Assembly: GCF_004115975.1 (NCBI RefSeq)
Contig: NZ_SDDZ01000006.1
Coordinates: forward strand, 124,001-188,000
DNA: 64,000 nt
Direction of reading: 5' to 3'
Source of the DNA: Gelidibacter gilvus
Lineage (GTDB): Bacteria > Bacteroidota > Bacteroidia > Flavobacteriales > Flavobacteriaceae
In this document: positions 36,477 through 45,800 of the stretch, piece by piece
Layout of the letters: each line of letters opens with the position of its first letter
Position numbering within the stretch: the first letter of the stretch is position 1
Made by a program: the position numbers and the translations under genes
Notes under the pieces: generated by a model
What the model saw: the letters and a program-made list of their open reading frames with translations, nothing else
The model's database searches: none
What the model was told of the DNA's origin: nothing

Positions 36477-37475
36477 ATGAAAATAGAGCAAATTTATACA
36501 GGTTGTTTATCACAAGGCGCCTATTATATTGAAAGCAATGGAGAAGTGGCAGTCATAGATCCGTTAAGGGAAGTGCAACCATACCTTGACAGAGCAACAA
36601 GGGATGATGCTAAAATTAAATATATTTTTGAGACCCATTTTCACGCAGATTTTGTAAGCGGCCACGTGACACTTGCAAAAGAAACGGGAGCAGCAATCGT
36701 ATATGGACCAAATGCCAATCCTTCCTTTGATGCCCTTATTGCCAAAGACGGTCAGGAATTTAAACTTGGGAATATTACCATTATTGCCTTACATACACCG
36801 GGGCATACCATGGAAAGCACGACGTTTCTTTTAAGGGATAAAAACGGTAAAGATCATTCAATTTTCAGTGGAGACACTTTGTTTTTAGGTGATGTGGGCC
36901 GGCTTGATTTAGCTCAAAAAATGGGAATTTTAACAGAAAGGGATTTGGCTGGTTTTCTATATGAAAGCTTACGCACCAAGATCATGCCTTTAGCCGATGA
37001 TGTTATCGTTTATCCAGCACACGGTGCAGGTTCTGCTTGCGGAAAAAACATGATGAAAGAAACGGTGGACACTTTGGGCAATCAAAAAAAGATGAACTAC
37101 GCTTTGAGAGCCGATATGACCAAAGAAGAATTTATTGATGAAGTTATTGATGGTCTGTTGCCGCCGCCATCCTATTTTCCGCTCAATGTCAAAATGAACA
37201 AAGAAGGTTATGAAGATATCGACGCTATTTTAAGAAGAGGCACTCAAGCCTTATCCGCCGACGCTTTTGAAGCCGCTGCCAATGAAACTGGCGCCGTGGT
37301 ATTAGATGTCAGAAGTCAGGAAGAGTTTGCCAAGGGACATATTCCGAGATCCATATTTATCGGCTTGAACGGTGGTTTCGCTCCTTGGGTAGGATCACTT
37401 ATTGCCGATGTTAAACAGCCAATTCTATTGGTAGGAAGAAGAAACTGTGACACGTTTATCACGCGTGGGATTTGA
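36477..37475 (+). pseudogene. MBL-fold persulfide dioxygenase-rhodanese fusion, 5' part of a frameshifted gene
   Basis: 332 residues are read before the frame ends. Residues 1-235 are an ETHE1/persulfide-dioxygenase-type metallo-beta-lactamase with ETHFHADFVSGH (metal ligands), HTPGHT, FSGDTLFLGDVGR and YPAHGAGSACGK. From about 272 the first (cysteine-less) rhodanese domain begins (VVLDVRSQEEFAKGHI) and ends at ILLVG. The frame is then lost near 37434 and terminates after 12 wrong residues, while the sequence continues correctly in the +1 frame (next entry). Either the gene is broken or the assembly has an error. The dioxygenase domain itself looks intact. Confidence 0.85.
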
Positions 37476-37872
37476 TAATACCTTAGGCTATCTCAAAGAT
37501 GGTTTTGCAACCTGGAAAAAAGCAGCTTTCGAGTATGATACCGTAACTTCAATCCAAGCCAAAACATTTAAAGAAATTATTGCAACAGACAACGTACCAA
37601 TTTTTGATGTCAGAAAAGAAGGTGAATATCTATCAGGGCACGTAGTGAATGCCAATAACACGCCTTTAGATTACATCAATGATCATTTGGCAGAATTTCA
37701 ATGCAACCAAACATTTTATGTGCATTGTGCGGGTGGTTACAGGAGCATGATTGCGGCATCTATTCTAAAAAGTAGAGGCATCCACAATCTTATTGATGTG
37801 GCCGGTGGAATTAGTTCCATAAAAGAAGCAGGCATTCCCCTATCAGAATTTGTATGTCCTTCAACATTGTAA
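37435..37872 (+). pseudogene. Second half of the same fusion: C-terminal rhodanese domain (could be made separately)
   Basis: Reading from 37435 the frame resumes with EEETVTRLSRVGFDNTLGYL, the expected continuation of the first rhodanese domain, followed by a complete second rhodanese domain with the active-site loop HCAGGYRS. A TAG just before (37432-37434) confirms that the two halves are out of phase. A GTG at 37447 could start an independent 141-residue rhodanese. The intact paralogue at 58826-60157 shows the normal one-piece arrangement. It would transfer sulfane sulfur between thiols. Confidence 0.8.
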
Positions 37873-37907
37873 AAATATAATAAGAAAATATAAAAATATT
37901 TAAATTC

Positions 37908-38177
37908 ATGAACACTTCAATAGTCGTACAAAACCTAAAATGTGGTGGCTGTGTAAATACCATTACTACCAAACTTTCAACTATTGCAAATATTAGTAAT
38001 TTGCAAGTAGATGTTGAGGAAAGCAAGATCTCCTTCACGTATTTAAATGAAGCTGATGCACTTCAAGTCAAAGAAAAACTAAAACATCTTGGCTATCCCT
38101 CCGTAGAAGACAGCAATTCCTTAACATCGAAGGCAAAATCCTTTATAAGTTGTGCCACTGGTAAACTATCGAAATAA
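37908..38177 (+). CDS. HMA-domain (copper-chaperone-like) protein
   Basis: 89 residues. One heavy-metal-associated domain covers 3-68 with the metal-binding loop KCGGC (Cys12, Cys15); the usual form is MxCxxC, here L-K-C-G-G-C. A short tail (70-89) adds another cysteine (SFISCATG). It lies 35 bases after the rhodanese frame and 12 bases before the haem lipoprotein, so it is within the operon. It may deliver copper or act as a small thiol/persulfide carrier. The partner is unknown. Confidence 0.8.
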   Translation: MNTSIVVQNLKCGGCVNTITTKLSTIANISNLQVDVEESKISFTYLNEADALQVKEKLKHLGYPSVEDSNSLTSKAKSFISCATGKLSK

Positions 38178-38189
38178 AAACTAATAAAA

Positions 38190-38792
38190 ATGAAACCTAT
38201 AGCTTTCGTACTTATCGTATTCATATCTTTTTCTAGCTGTAATGATGGAAAAAAAACCAAGAGCATTTCAGTAGAAGAAAAAACAGCATCAGCAACAGTC
38301 ATTGATACTGCTATTTATGCGGAACGAGGACTTGAATATGCGTTAAACTCGCAAGCTGTTTTAGGAAAAAACTTAATGCAAGCCATTCAGAAGGACGGCA
38401 CCATAGGAGCATTATCATTCTGTAATGAAAAGGCCTATCCTCTGACAGATAGTATGGCAGTAGTGCAGAATGTAAGACTTAAACGTGTTTCAGATAAACC
38501 AAGAAATCAGAATAATCAAGCGAATGCTGAGGAGTTGAAATATATTGAGGCCTACAAAAACGGGATCGCTAAACAAGAACTTCCAGAGCCGTTGGTCACA
38601 CAATCAGATACAAAAGTGCAGGTGTACTACCCTATTTTAACAAACACTATGTGTTTGCAATGTCACGGACAATCCAAAGACATTGTACCATCTACACTTA
38701 AAAAACTGACCTTTTTATATCCAAAAGACAAAGCTTTAGGATACGATCTCAATGAAGTGAGAGGCATTTGGAAAGTCACTTTTGATAAATAA
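38190..38792 (+). CDS. DUF3365 (Tll0287-like) c-type haem lipoprotein
   Basis: 200 residues. A lipoprotein-type signal ends FSSC at Cys17, and a single c-haem site C-L-Q-C-H lies at 155-159 (MCLQCHGQ). The surrounding segments (LMQAIQKDGTIGALSFCNEKA, VRLKRVSDKPRNQNNQAN) are those of DUF3365 proteins, a PAS-like haem fold. It faces the periplasm and may sense gas or redox state or carry electrons. In this operon a role in electron transfer from sulfur oxidation is possible but not shown. Confidence 0.85.
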   Translation: MKPIAFVLIVFISFSSCNDGKKTKSISVEEKTASATVIDTAIYAERGLEYALNSQAVLGKNLMQAIQKDGTIGALSFCNEKAYPLTDSMAVVQNVRLKRVSDKPRNQNNQANAEELKYIEAYKNGIAKQELPEPLVTQSDTKVQVYYPILTNTMCLQCHGQSKDIVPSTLKKLTFLYPKDKALGYDLNEVRGIWKVTFDK

Positions 38793-38804
38793 AATATTTT
38801 AGAT

Positions 38805-39101
38805 ATGAGCAAATTTTCAGAATTAATAAATCAGGACAAACCAGTTTTAGTGGATTTTTTCGCAGAATGGTGTGGACCGTGTAAAATGTTAGCGCCAATT
38901 TTAAAACAAGTAAAAGAAAGCTTAGGCGATGGTGTTTCCATTATAAAAATAGATGTCGATAAAAATCAAGCCTTAGCTGCTAAATATCAAGTTAGAGGAG
39001 TTCCCACCATGTTACTATTTAAGAATGGAAAACAAATTTGGAGACAATCTGGTGTGCTACAGAAAGATGAAATCATAAATATTATCCAGACTACAAACTA
39101 A
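38805..39101 (+). CDS. trxA: Thioredoxin
   Basis: 98 residues, slightly short for a thioredoxin, with the complete active site WCGPC (Cys23, Cys26), the buried-Asp strand VDFFAEWC and the cis-proline loop RGVPTMLLF. No signal peptide, so cytosolic. In this operon it could reduce protein or low-molecular-weight persulfides formed by the rhodanese domains. The stop codon overlaps the next start by one base (TAATG). Confidence 0.93.
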   Translation: MSKFSELINQDKPVLVDFFAEWCGPCKMLAPILKQVKESLGDGVSIIKIDVDKNQALAAKYQVRGVPTMLLFKNGKQIWRQSGVLQKDEIINIIQTTN

Positions 39102-39685
39102 TGAATTTATCGGAAGAGTTTTGGGATGATCGCTATATAAATAAAGATACAAGGTGGGATTTGGGCGAAATCTCACTGCCCCTTAAAACTTATTTTGATC
39201 AGTTGACCAATAAGAATTTAAAAATTTTAATTCCCGGCGGTGGCAATTCATATGAAGCCGAATATCTACATCAACAAGGATTCAAAAACGTATATGTTGT
39301 AGACCTCTCCAAAACGGCATTAAGCAATATAAAACGGCGGGTGCCGTCATTCCCTTCTTCACATCTCATTCACAAGAATTTTTTCGACTTAGACATGTCT
39401 TTTGACATAATAATCGAACAAACTTTCTTTTGCGCCTTAAACCCTAATTTAAGACCTTCTTACACTGCAAAAGCTGCTGAATTACTGTACAAAAACGGAA
39501 AAATTGTCGGCTTACTTTTTAATGTTCCTCTCAATACCGATAAACCACCATTTGGCGGAAACAGAACAGAATATCTAGATTATTTCAAACCTCATTTCGA
39601 GATTCTATTACTGGAACCTTCTTATAATTCACATTCTGCAAGAAGCGGTATGGAACTATTTGTTAAAGTTCAGAAGAAGAGTTAA
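39101..39685 (+). CDS. TPMT-family SAM-dependent thiol methyltransferase-like protein
   Basis: 194 residues. The N-terminal EEFWDDRYINKDTRWDLGE, SAM-binding ILIPGGGNSYEAEYL (the PGCG-type loop reads PGGG) and QTFFCALNPNLRPSY identify the thiopurine S-methyltransferase-like group common in bacteria. Relatives methylate thiols, selenium or tellurium compounds and sulfide. As the last gene of the sulfur operon it may detoxify a thiol or hydrosulfide. Confidence 0.87.
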   Translation: MNLSEEFWDDRYINKDTRWDLGEISLPLKTYFDQLTNKNLKILIPGGGNSYEAEYLHQQGFKNVYVVDLSKTALSNIKRRVPSFPSSHLIHKNFFDLDMSFDIIIEQTFFCALNPNLRPSYTAKAAELLYKNGKIVGLLFNVPLNTDKPPFGGNRTEYLDYFKPHFEILLLEPSYNSHSARSGMELFVKVQKKS

Positions 39686-40243
39686 AACTGGAATAGTTCA
39701 ATTGTGAGAGAAACGCCTAATACAAGCAAAAAATGTTCTATTGTCTTAGGAACATAGAAGTCAACGAAACTTAATCAATACCATCATGCTATGCTAATTG
39801 AGGAGTATCTCATTAACTTTTCTAAAACACCACAAAATCTTATAGCACAGTAACTAGCAAATTGTTTAAAACACATTAAAGCAAAAAAAGTTACTGTAAT
39901 TTCACTCCCTTTAAATTATAGTCTTCAAAACACCTCTGATGTAATACTCCATTTTTTGAACAGAACGTGCGCAAAATATTTCTATTATTATTTTAAACGA
40001 ATTCAGATTAATGCTCAATTCTTTGGTTCAAACCATGCCTCTTTACAGAAACTAACATCTTTCACACTTTGTCAAATCCATTAATCGACATGCACCTCTT
40101 AGGACTAGAATTAAAAGTAATTATTACACTTTTATCGATTAAAGAAACGACTTGGCTAATTTTTCATACACACTTCCATAATTTATTTAAATTTCGTAAA
40201 ATATTCTCGAATTCAATGTGTGATTCTTTTAGCTCTTCGTTTT
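39686..40243. other. Long intergenic gap left of the NRPS locus
   Basis: AT-rich, no open frame of gene quality, no terminator recognised. Together with the repeat at 40244-40346 it forms a 726-base junction between the sulfur operon and the biosynthetic locus. Confidence 0.4.
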
Positions 40244-40346
40244 AAAAAATCAAGAAACTCAGGGCGAGCCTCGAGTTATGAGTAGAAAATTGCCTTTTAG
40301 ATCGAGACAAACCTTGGGGTATTAAAAGTTATTGGTGGGAATCATG
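40244..40346. repeat. Dispersed intergenic repeat, family 1, copy 2
   Basis: Aligns with 865-971 in the same orientation with about three quarters of the bases identical by eye and one or two single-base gaps. It lies 66 bases before the CPBP-like gene, at the left edge of the biosynthetic locus. The closing palindrome is less perfect here (TATTGGTGGG). Confidence 0.7.
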
Positions 40347-40411
40347 AAAAAAACTAATCACACGTATATCTTACAAAATAAACACATCGGTTATTATCTA
40401 ATTAAAAAATT

Positions 40412-41242
40412 ATGAAGGAATTTATCAGAAAATATGAACTTTGGATTTTTCTAGTTCTTGCCCCTATTTTTAACACCGTTTTGGTATTAGTAACAAGTTC
40501 AGGACTTATCCCTCAGTTTGTGTATACTCACGGTCGATTTTATTTTCTTCTGTTATTATTAATTATAATCGTAAAATATAATAGAGGATATAGTGGCATC
40601 ATAGAAATGTTCAGGCCTATTTTAAACTGGAGAGTCAAACCTAAGTGGTATTTATTCAGTTTCTTTTTTATCATCTCGCTCGTTACGATTACTTTATTAT
40701 TAAAAAGTTTTTATACAGGAATTAATTTTACTTCTATTTTCAAAGTGAGTTTTAGCAATTTGAGTTTTAGAGGTTTTATAGTAATATTTCTTTGGGCTTT
40801 TGTTGGTGAAGTGATTTGGGTCAGTTACTCCATTCGGGAATTAACAAAAAACATAAATCCATTTTATGCAAGTCAAATTGTAGGTTTCTTTTGGGCCTTA
40901 TGGTGGGTTCCTGTTGTGTTTCTTAATGTTGGTGTAATTTTGGACGTTCCGGTATTGCCTTCTATGTTGATCATTTTAGCTTCCGCAGGCATGTGTACTA
41001 TAGTTTATGGGCACACTAAAAGCGGAATTTGCGTTCTAATATTACAATTTGTGCTAAATCTTTCTTTAATAGTATTACCAATTTCACCAAGAAATGGAGG
41101 TTCAGAGACCTACACAGCGTTTGCAATTTTATATTTTATTTCGATGTTGTTATTTATGTATTTTATGAACCCTATAAAAAACAATAAGATGGTTGAAGTT
41201 TCCGCTCTTGCTTCCTCAATAAAATTATGTACGAAAGCTTAA
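40412..41242 (+). CDS. CPBP-like intramembrane protein, active site degenerate
   Basis: 276 residues with about eight membrane helices. The segment AFVGEVIWVSYSIRELT followed by GFFWALWWVPVVF has the spacing of the CPBP (CAAX/Abi) protease motifs, but the double glutamate EExxxR reads GE-x5 and the second-motif histidine is replaced by Ala-Leu, so proteolysis is doubtful. CPBP proteins often give self-protection or process peptides. It lies upstream of the NRPS-PKS genes on the same strand and is a candidate immunity or membrane component. This link is inference from position only. Confidence 0.6.
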   Translation: MKEFIRKYELWIFLVLAPIFNTVLVLVTSSGLIPQFVYTHGRFYFLLLLLIIIVKYNRGYSGIIEMFRPILNWRVKPKWYLFSFFFIISLVTITLLLKSFYTGINFTSIFKVSFSNLSFRGFIVIFLWAFVGEVIWVSYSIRELTKNINPFYASQIVGFFWALWWVPVVFLNVGVILDVPVLPSMLIILASAGMCTIVYGHTKSGICVLILQFVLNLSLIVLPISPRNGGSETYTAFAILYFISMLLFMYFMNPIKNNKMVEVSALASSIKLCTKA

Positions 41243-41580
41243 ACTAAACAACTTTGGTCTAAAGCCCTCTACCATCCTAACTTTCATTCTGGTGGAGTTT
41301 TTAAAAAAGACTAAAAGGCTGTTCATTTGTGAAATTTACAGTAAATATTTTATGGCAACATTTGCAGAAGATGAGTAAATAAGTGATCCAGACTTTTATC
41401 GGGACTTCAAATTCGTGTTAAATTTTTAGAGTCTGAAGCAAGATATACTAATTTTCATAGTTTTAACTTCAACGAAGAGCAATAGTGATATTGCAATTTT
41501 ATTATCTACGGACTATTGAATATAAACTTTGAATAATGAGGATTATAGAATTCACTAGAATAGACTTATTAAATATTTAT

Positions 41581-41621
41581 TTTTATATTTATCCCATCAA
41601 CAACTGTTGGGAAATATAAAA
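41581..41621 (+). promoter_or_regulatory. Hairpin just upstream of the NRPS-locus methyltransferase
   Basis: TTTTATATTT (41581-41590) pairs perfectly with AAATATAAAA (41612-41621), and CCCA with TGGG inside, leaving a 2-base bulge. It ends 22 bases before the start codon at 41644. It may be a weak terminator for the CPBP-like gene or a leader structure. The rest of the 383-base gap (41243-41625) is featureless. Confidence 0.5.
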
Positions 41622-41643
41622 AAGGTTGAGATACATTGACATT

Positions 41644-42501
41644 ATGAGAAACAAATTGAAATCTAGCTTATATCACTTTCTCTCAGGAACAGTAGGAAAT
41701 GTACTTGTAATTCTTCAACCAGAAAAAGCCCGCCAACTATCAAAAAATAGAATTGCACTGGTTCACAAGCACAAGAATATGGGGATATCAGATAAGCTAA
41801 TGCGTGGCGCACTATTGAAAAAGCTTGATAGAATTGATGACCACAACACAATAGCGCAAACAAATCGAGAATTTTGGATCAATAAAAATGCCACAGATTT
41901 GTTTTCAGAACTAGAAGATACATTCAATACCGATTTCCTGCCAAACTGTACATTTGTATTTGAATTGCTTAAAGAGGAATTATCAAATGAATCAGAAAAA
42001 TACGATACCTTGGTGGAAATTGGTACAGGAAATGGAGATGTGCTAAATTACCTGAGCTCTGAATTCCCTGAAATCAATCGATTTATTGGAATAGATCTGA
42101 GTAAAGATCAAATTGATTTAAATAATGTCAAATACGGTAAAAATAAAAAACTGGAGTTTGTGGCAGCTGATGCGATGGACTGGGTAAAAGAGCACGGTCA
42201 GGGAAAAACTATTTTTGTCACTTCTAGAGGTGTTTTGGAATATTTTTTAGAAACACAATTGCAAGAATTATTTAAGGATATCAACCTTTTAGGGAAAACT
42301 TATTTTATTGCCATAGAACCTAATGGCGCTTACCATAATTTTGAGACGAATCCTAGTTCTCAACTTTATGGAAAGGAACCTTCATTTTCACATAACTATC
42401 CTCATCTATTCAAAAATGCTGGTTTTAGTTTATGGCATTTTTCTCAAAAAGTTTGGTTTAATGGTACCAATATGCAGACCTTCGTAGGTGCTAAAAATTG
42501 A
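41644..42501 (+). CDS. SAM-dependent methyltransferase at the NRPS-PKS locus
   Basis: 285 residues from the ATG at 41644; a TTG 18 bases upstream is in frame but less likely. A class I Rossmann methyltransferase core occupies about 120-245: LVEIGTGNGDVLNYL (motif I), FIGIDLSKDQI, EFVAADAMDW, and TSRGVLEYF. The first 110 residues are a helical lid unlike other methyltransferases in this window. Same strand, 378 bases before the NRPS gene; it could O- or N-methylate the product or an intermediate. The acceptor is unknown. Confidence 0.8.
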   Translation: MRNKLKSSLYHFLSGTVGNVLVILQPEKARQLSKNRIALVHKHKNMGISDKLMRGALLKKLDRIDDHNTIAQTNREFWINKNATDLFSELEDTFNTDFLPNCTFVFELLKEELSNESEKYDTLVEIGTGNGDVLNYLSSEFPEINRFIGIDLSKDQIDLNNVKYGKNKKLEFVAADAMDWVKEHGQGKTIFVTSRGVLEYFLETQLQELFKDINLLGKTYFIAIEPNGAYHNFETNPSSQLYGKEPSFSHNYPHLFKNAGFSLWHFSQKVWFNGTNMQTFVGAKN

Positions 42502-42555
42502 AATCTCATCATCAAAATTAAAATTTTAATGCTTTTTTAAATTTCCAGGAGTTTC

Positions 42556-42577
42556 AATTGAGCTATAATTGAGCTAT
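42556..42577. repeat. Two perfect tandem 11-bp units upstream of the NRPS gene
   Basis: AATTGAGCTAT occurs twice without spacing, about 300 bases before the NRPS start codon. It could be a direct-repeat regulator site. The rest of the 378-base gap (42502-42879) is AT-rich, and I could not place a convincing -33/-7 promoter. Confidence 0.55.
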
Positions 42578-42879
42578 ATTAACAATAAAATCAATTTGAT
42601 TTCTGTTAGACATGTTTAATATAAAGTAACCTCAGTGATTTTAACGAGAAAAGCAACAATTGGTCTAATAACTATTATCTATATTCAAAAATTTCTTTAA
42701 GTTTCGCTAACATTCTCCCTCACTGTTAACTATAACTGATTTAAAAATTAAAATCATAAGTTTTTGACTTGTGATAAGGCTATTTGTATCTAAAATCATG
42801 TAACTATGTATTCTAAAAATAATAACGTTTCAGACCTTAAAAGCGCTTGGTTAGACCTCACTAATAAAACCTAAATGAA

Positions 42880-45800
42880 ATGCATAACTATAGCCACCTG
42901 TATCGCCTTTTTGAAAACGCTTCAAAACTATATCCTGATGAGCTTTGCTTATTAACAGAATCTGATCAATTAACCTATAAGCAAACGGAAGTAGAAGTTT
43001 CAAAAGTTTATAATATAATCTTGCTTCACGCCAAAAACGAAGCCATTATTGGTGTTCCCACCACGAGGTGTGTGGAGCAAATAATTTTTGTGCTTGCCAT
43101 TTTAAAAGCAGGTATGGCATATCTTCCTATTGATTTTGGGTACCCTAAAAAGCGACTTGACAGCATGATTAGCAATTCAAAGCTTTCATTTTGTCTTACA
43201 ACTAAAATAAATGAAGCTATGGTGATTGAAAATGGTCTTCAACCACTCCTGGTTAATGAGCCTATTCCACCTGTTGATAATATTACACGCGATGCCAATA
43301 CTAGTAAATTAAATACTTATATCCTATACACATCAGGTTCCACAGGCGAACCTAAGGGTGTTTGTATGGGTGAAAATGCCATGATGAATCTCATTAATTG
43401 GCAAAACGAAAATTCCATTTGTAAAAATGGAACCCGAACCCTGCAATTCGCACCATTAAGTTTTGATGTTTCTTTTCAAGAAATCATGGCTACATTAAGC
43501 AACGGCGGAATATTAGTCCTGATTGATGAGACGCTAAGATTGGACATGGTTGCTCTACTAGAGTATATAGAAAAGAAGCGCATAAATAGGTTGTTTGTAC
43601 CTTTTGTAGCATTGCAAGCATTAGCCGAGGCGGCCATGAGTTTAAACCTTTTCCCTACCTCGCTAAAAGAAATAATGACTGCAGGTGAACAACTCAAAAT
43701 CACCCCGCAAGTTAGTCACTTATTTAAAAATATAAATAATTGTGTGCTTTACAATCAATATGGTCCTACCGAATGTCATGTAGTTACAGAATTGAAACTC
43801 GAAGGCGATCCGAAACTTTGGCCAACACTACCAACTATTGGGAAGCCTATCAATAATGTTTCCATACTTATTCTTGATAAAGAGCATAATTTAGTGCCTG
43901 ATGGAACACTTGGCGAACTTTGTATAGCAGGAGAGTGTTTGGCTGAAGGATATATGAATAATATAGAATTAACTAATGAGAAATTCGTTAATTGGAAATC
44001 ACCCGATGGCAATACCATTCGGATTTATCGAACTGGCGATATCGCTCAATATTTGCCCGATGGGAATATAGAATTTCTTGGACGTCAAGACGATCAAGTA
44101 AAAATAAGCGGACATCGCATAGAGTTGGCAGAAATTGAAATTGCCCTTAATTCTTTGTCCGGAATATTACAAAGTGTGGTTATAGCATCCAACCATTTGG
44201 CTGGACAAACCCAATTAGTGGCGTATTTGCAACCTAACCAAAAGGATGTCGATGTTGCTGATATTCGTCAGAAAGTCACCACCATTTTGCCAGAGTATAT
44301 GCTACCCTCCTATTTTATTTTAGTTGAAGATTTCCCTAGAACCTCAAGTGGTAAAATAGATAGAAAGAAATTACCCGCGCCGCAATATAGCCGCCCAAGC
44401 TCTGCTCCGCTTTATAAGGCAGCAACCACAACAATTCAGAAAAACATCACTAAAGTTTGGGTCGATTTATTACTTATCCCAGAAATTGGTATTGATGATA
44501 ACTTTTTTGAATTGGGCGGAACGTCGTTATTAGCGCAAAAAGTAGTTGCAAATCTATTAAAGGATTATAAATATAGATTACCAGTAACGAAACTTTATCA
44601 GTTCCCGAGAATTGCTGAAATCGCAAATTACCTTGATCCTAGTAAAAGCACTAAAACCAAAAGAAAATTTAAAAAGACTTCCAATGATGGCACCTCAAAA
44701 GATGTGGCCGTTATTGGAATGGCAGGACGTTTTCCAGGTGCCAATTCGATTCAAGAATTATGGGAAGTACTGAAAAACGGTAAAGAAACCATTTCATTTT
44801 TTTCATTAGAAGAGTTAGATCAAACGGTTCCTGATGCTTTACGAAATGATCCACTTTATGTTAGGGCTCGTGGGATTATCCCAACGGCTCAAGACTTTGA
44901 TCCTGGGTTTTTCGGGTTAAATCCGAAAGTGGCCTCCGTAATGGATCCGCAACAACGTCTGTTTTTAGAATCGGCATGGGAAGTCCTTGAACAAACGGGA
45001 CATTTGCCGAAACATTACGATGGTAGTATTGGTGTTTATGCTGGTACAGGTATGAATACCTATTATTTGAACAATGTCATTCCTAATAGAGAACTCCTAA
45101 ATCAAGTTGGAGAACTACAAGCGAGCTCGCTCAATGAAAAAGATTATATCGCTACCAGAACTGCTTATCATTTAAATTTAAAAGGACCAGCGGTCAGTGT
45201 GCATTCTGCTTGTTCCACTTCGTTATTGGCGATTGCCCAAGCGGTAGAAGCCATTCGAAATGGCCAATGTGACGTTGCTATCGCCGGAGGATCTAGTGTA
45301 ACTGCTCCCATTTATAGCGGACATCTGTATCAAGAAGGCTCCATTATGAGTCCAGACGGTCATTGTCGCCCATTTGATGCGCAAGCAAAAGGAACTGTCT
45401 TTAGCGATGGTTGTGGTGTCGTGCTTTTAAAGGATTTAGAAGAAGCTAAAAAAGATGGCGACCATATATACGGTATTGTCAAAGGTGTGGGTATCAATAA
45501 CGATGGCGGTGATAAAGGTAGTTTTACAGCACCTAGTGTAGATGGGCAATCTGGTGCCATAGCCCGAGCACTTGATGATGCGAATATTCTAGCTTCTGAT
45601 ATTGGATATGTAGAAACGCATGGAACTGCCACGCCAATTGGCGATCCTATTGAAATTGAAGGTCTTCAAGAAGCGTTCGGTGAGCAGATTCAGAAAGGCT
45701 ATTGTGCGATTGGTTCGATCAAAAGTAATATGGGCCATCTTACGGCAGCGGCTGGTGTTGCTGGTTTTATTAAGACCATATTGGCAATGAATCACCAACA

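Noticed and set aside
37430-37450. Programmed frameshifting as explanation for the split MBL-rhodanese gene
   Set aside because: GAAGAAGAAAC is not a good slippery heptamer, no downstream pseudoknot was seen, and several residues of the normal loop appear to be missing, which favours a deletion.
42799-42836. TGTAAC half-site upstream of the NRPS gene, considered as a fourth member of the sulfur regulon
   Set aside because: The second half-site (TATTCT) does not match and no TAnnTTTG box lies 21 bases downstream.
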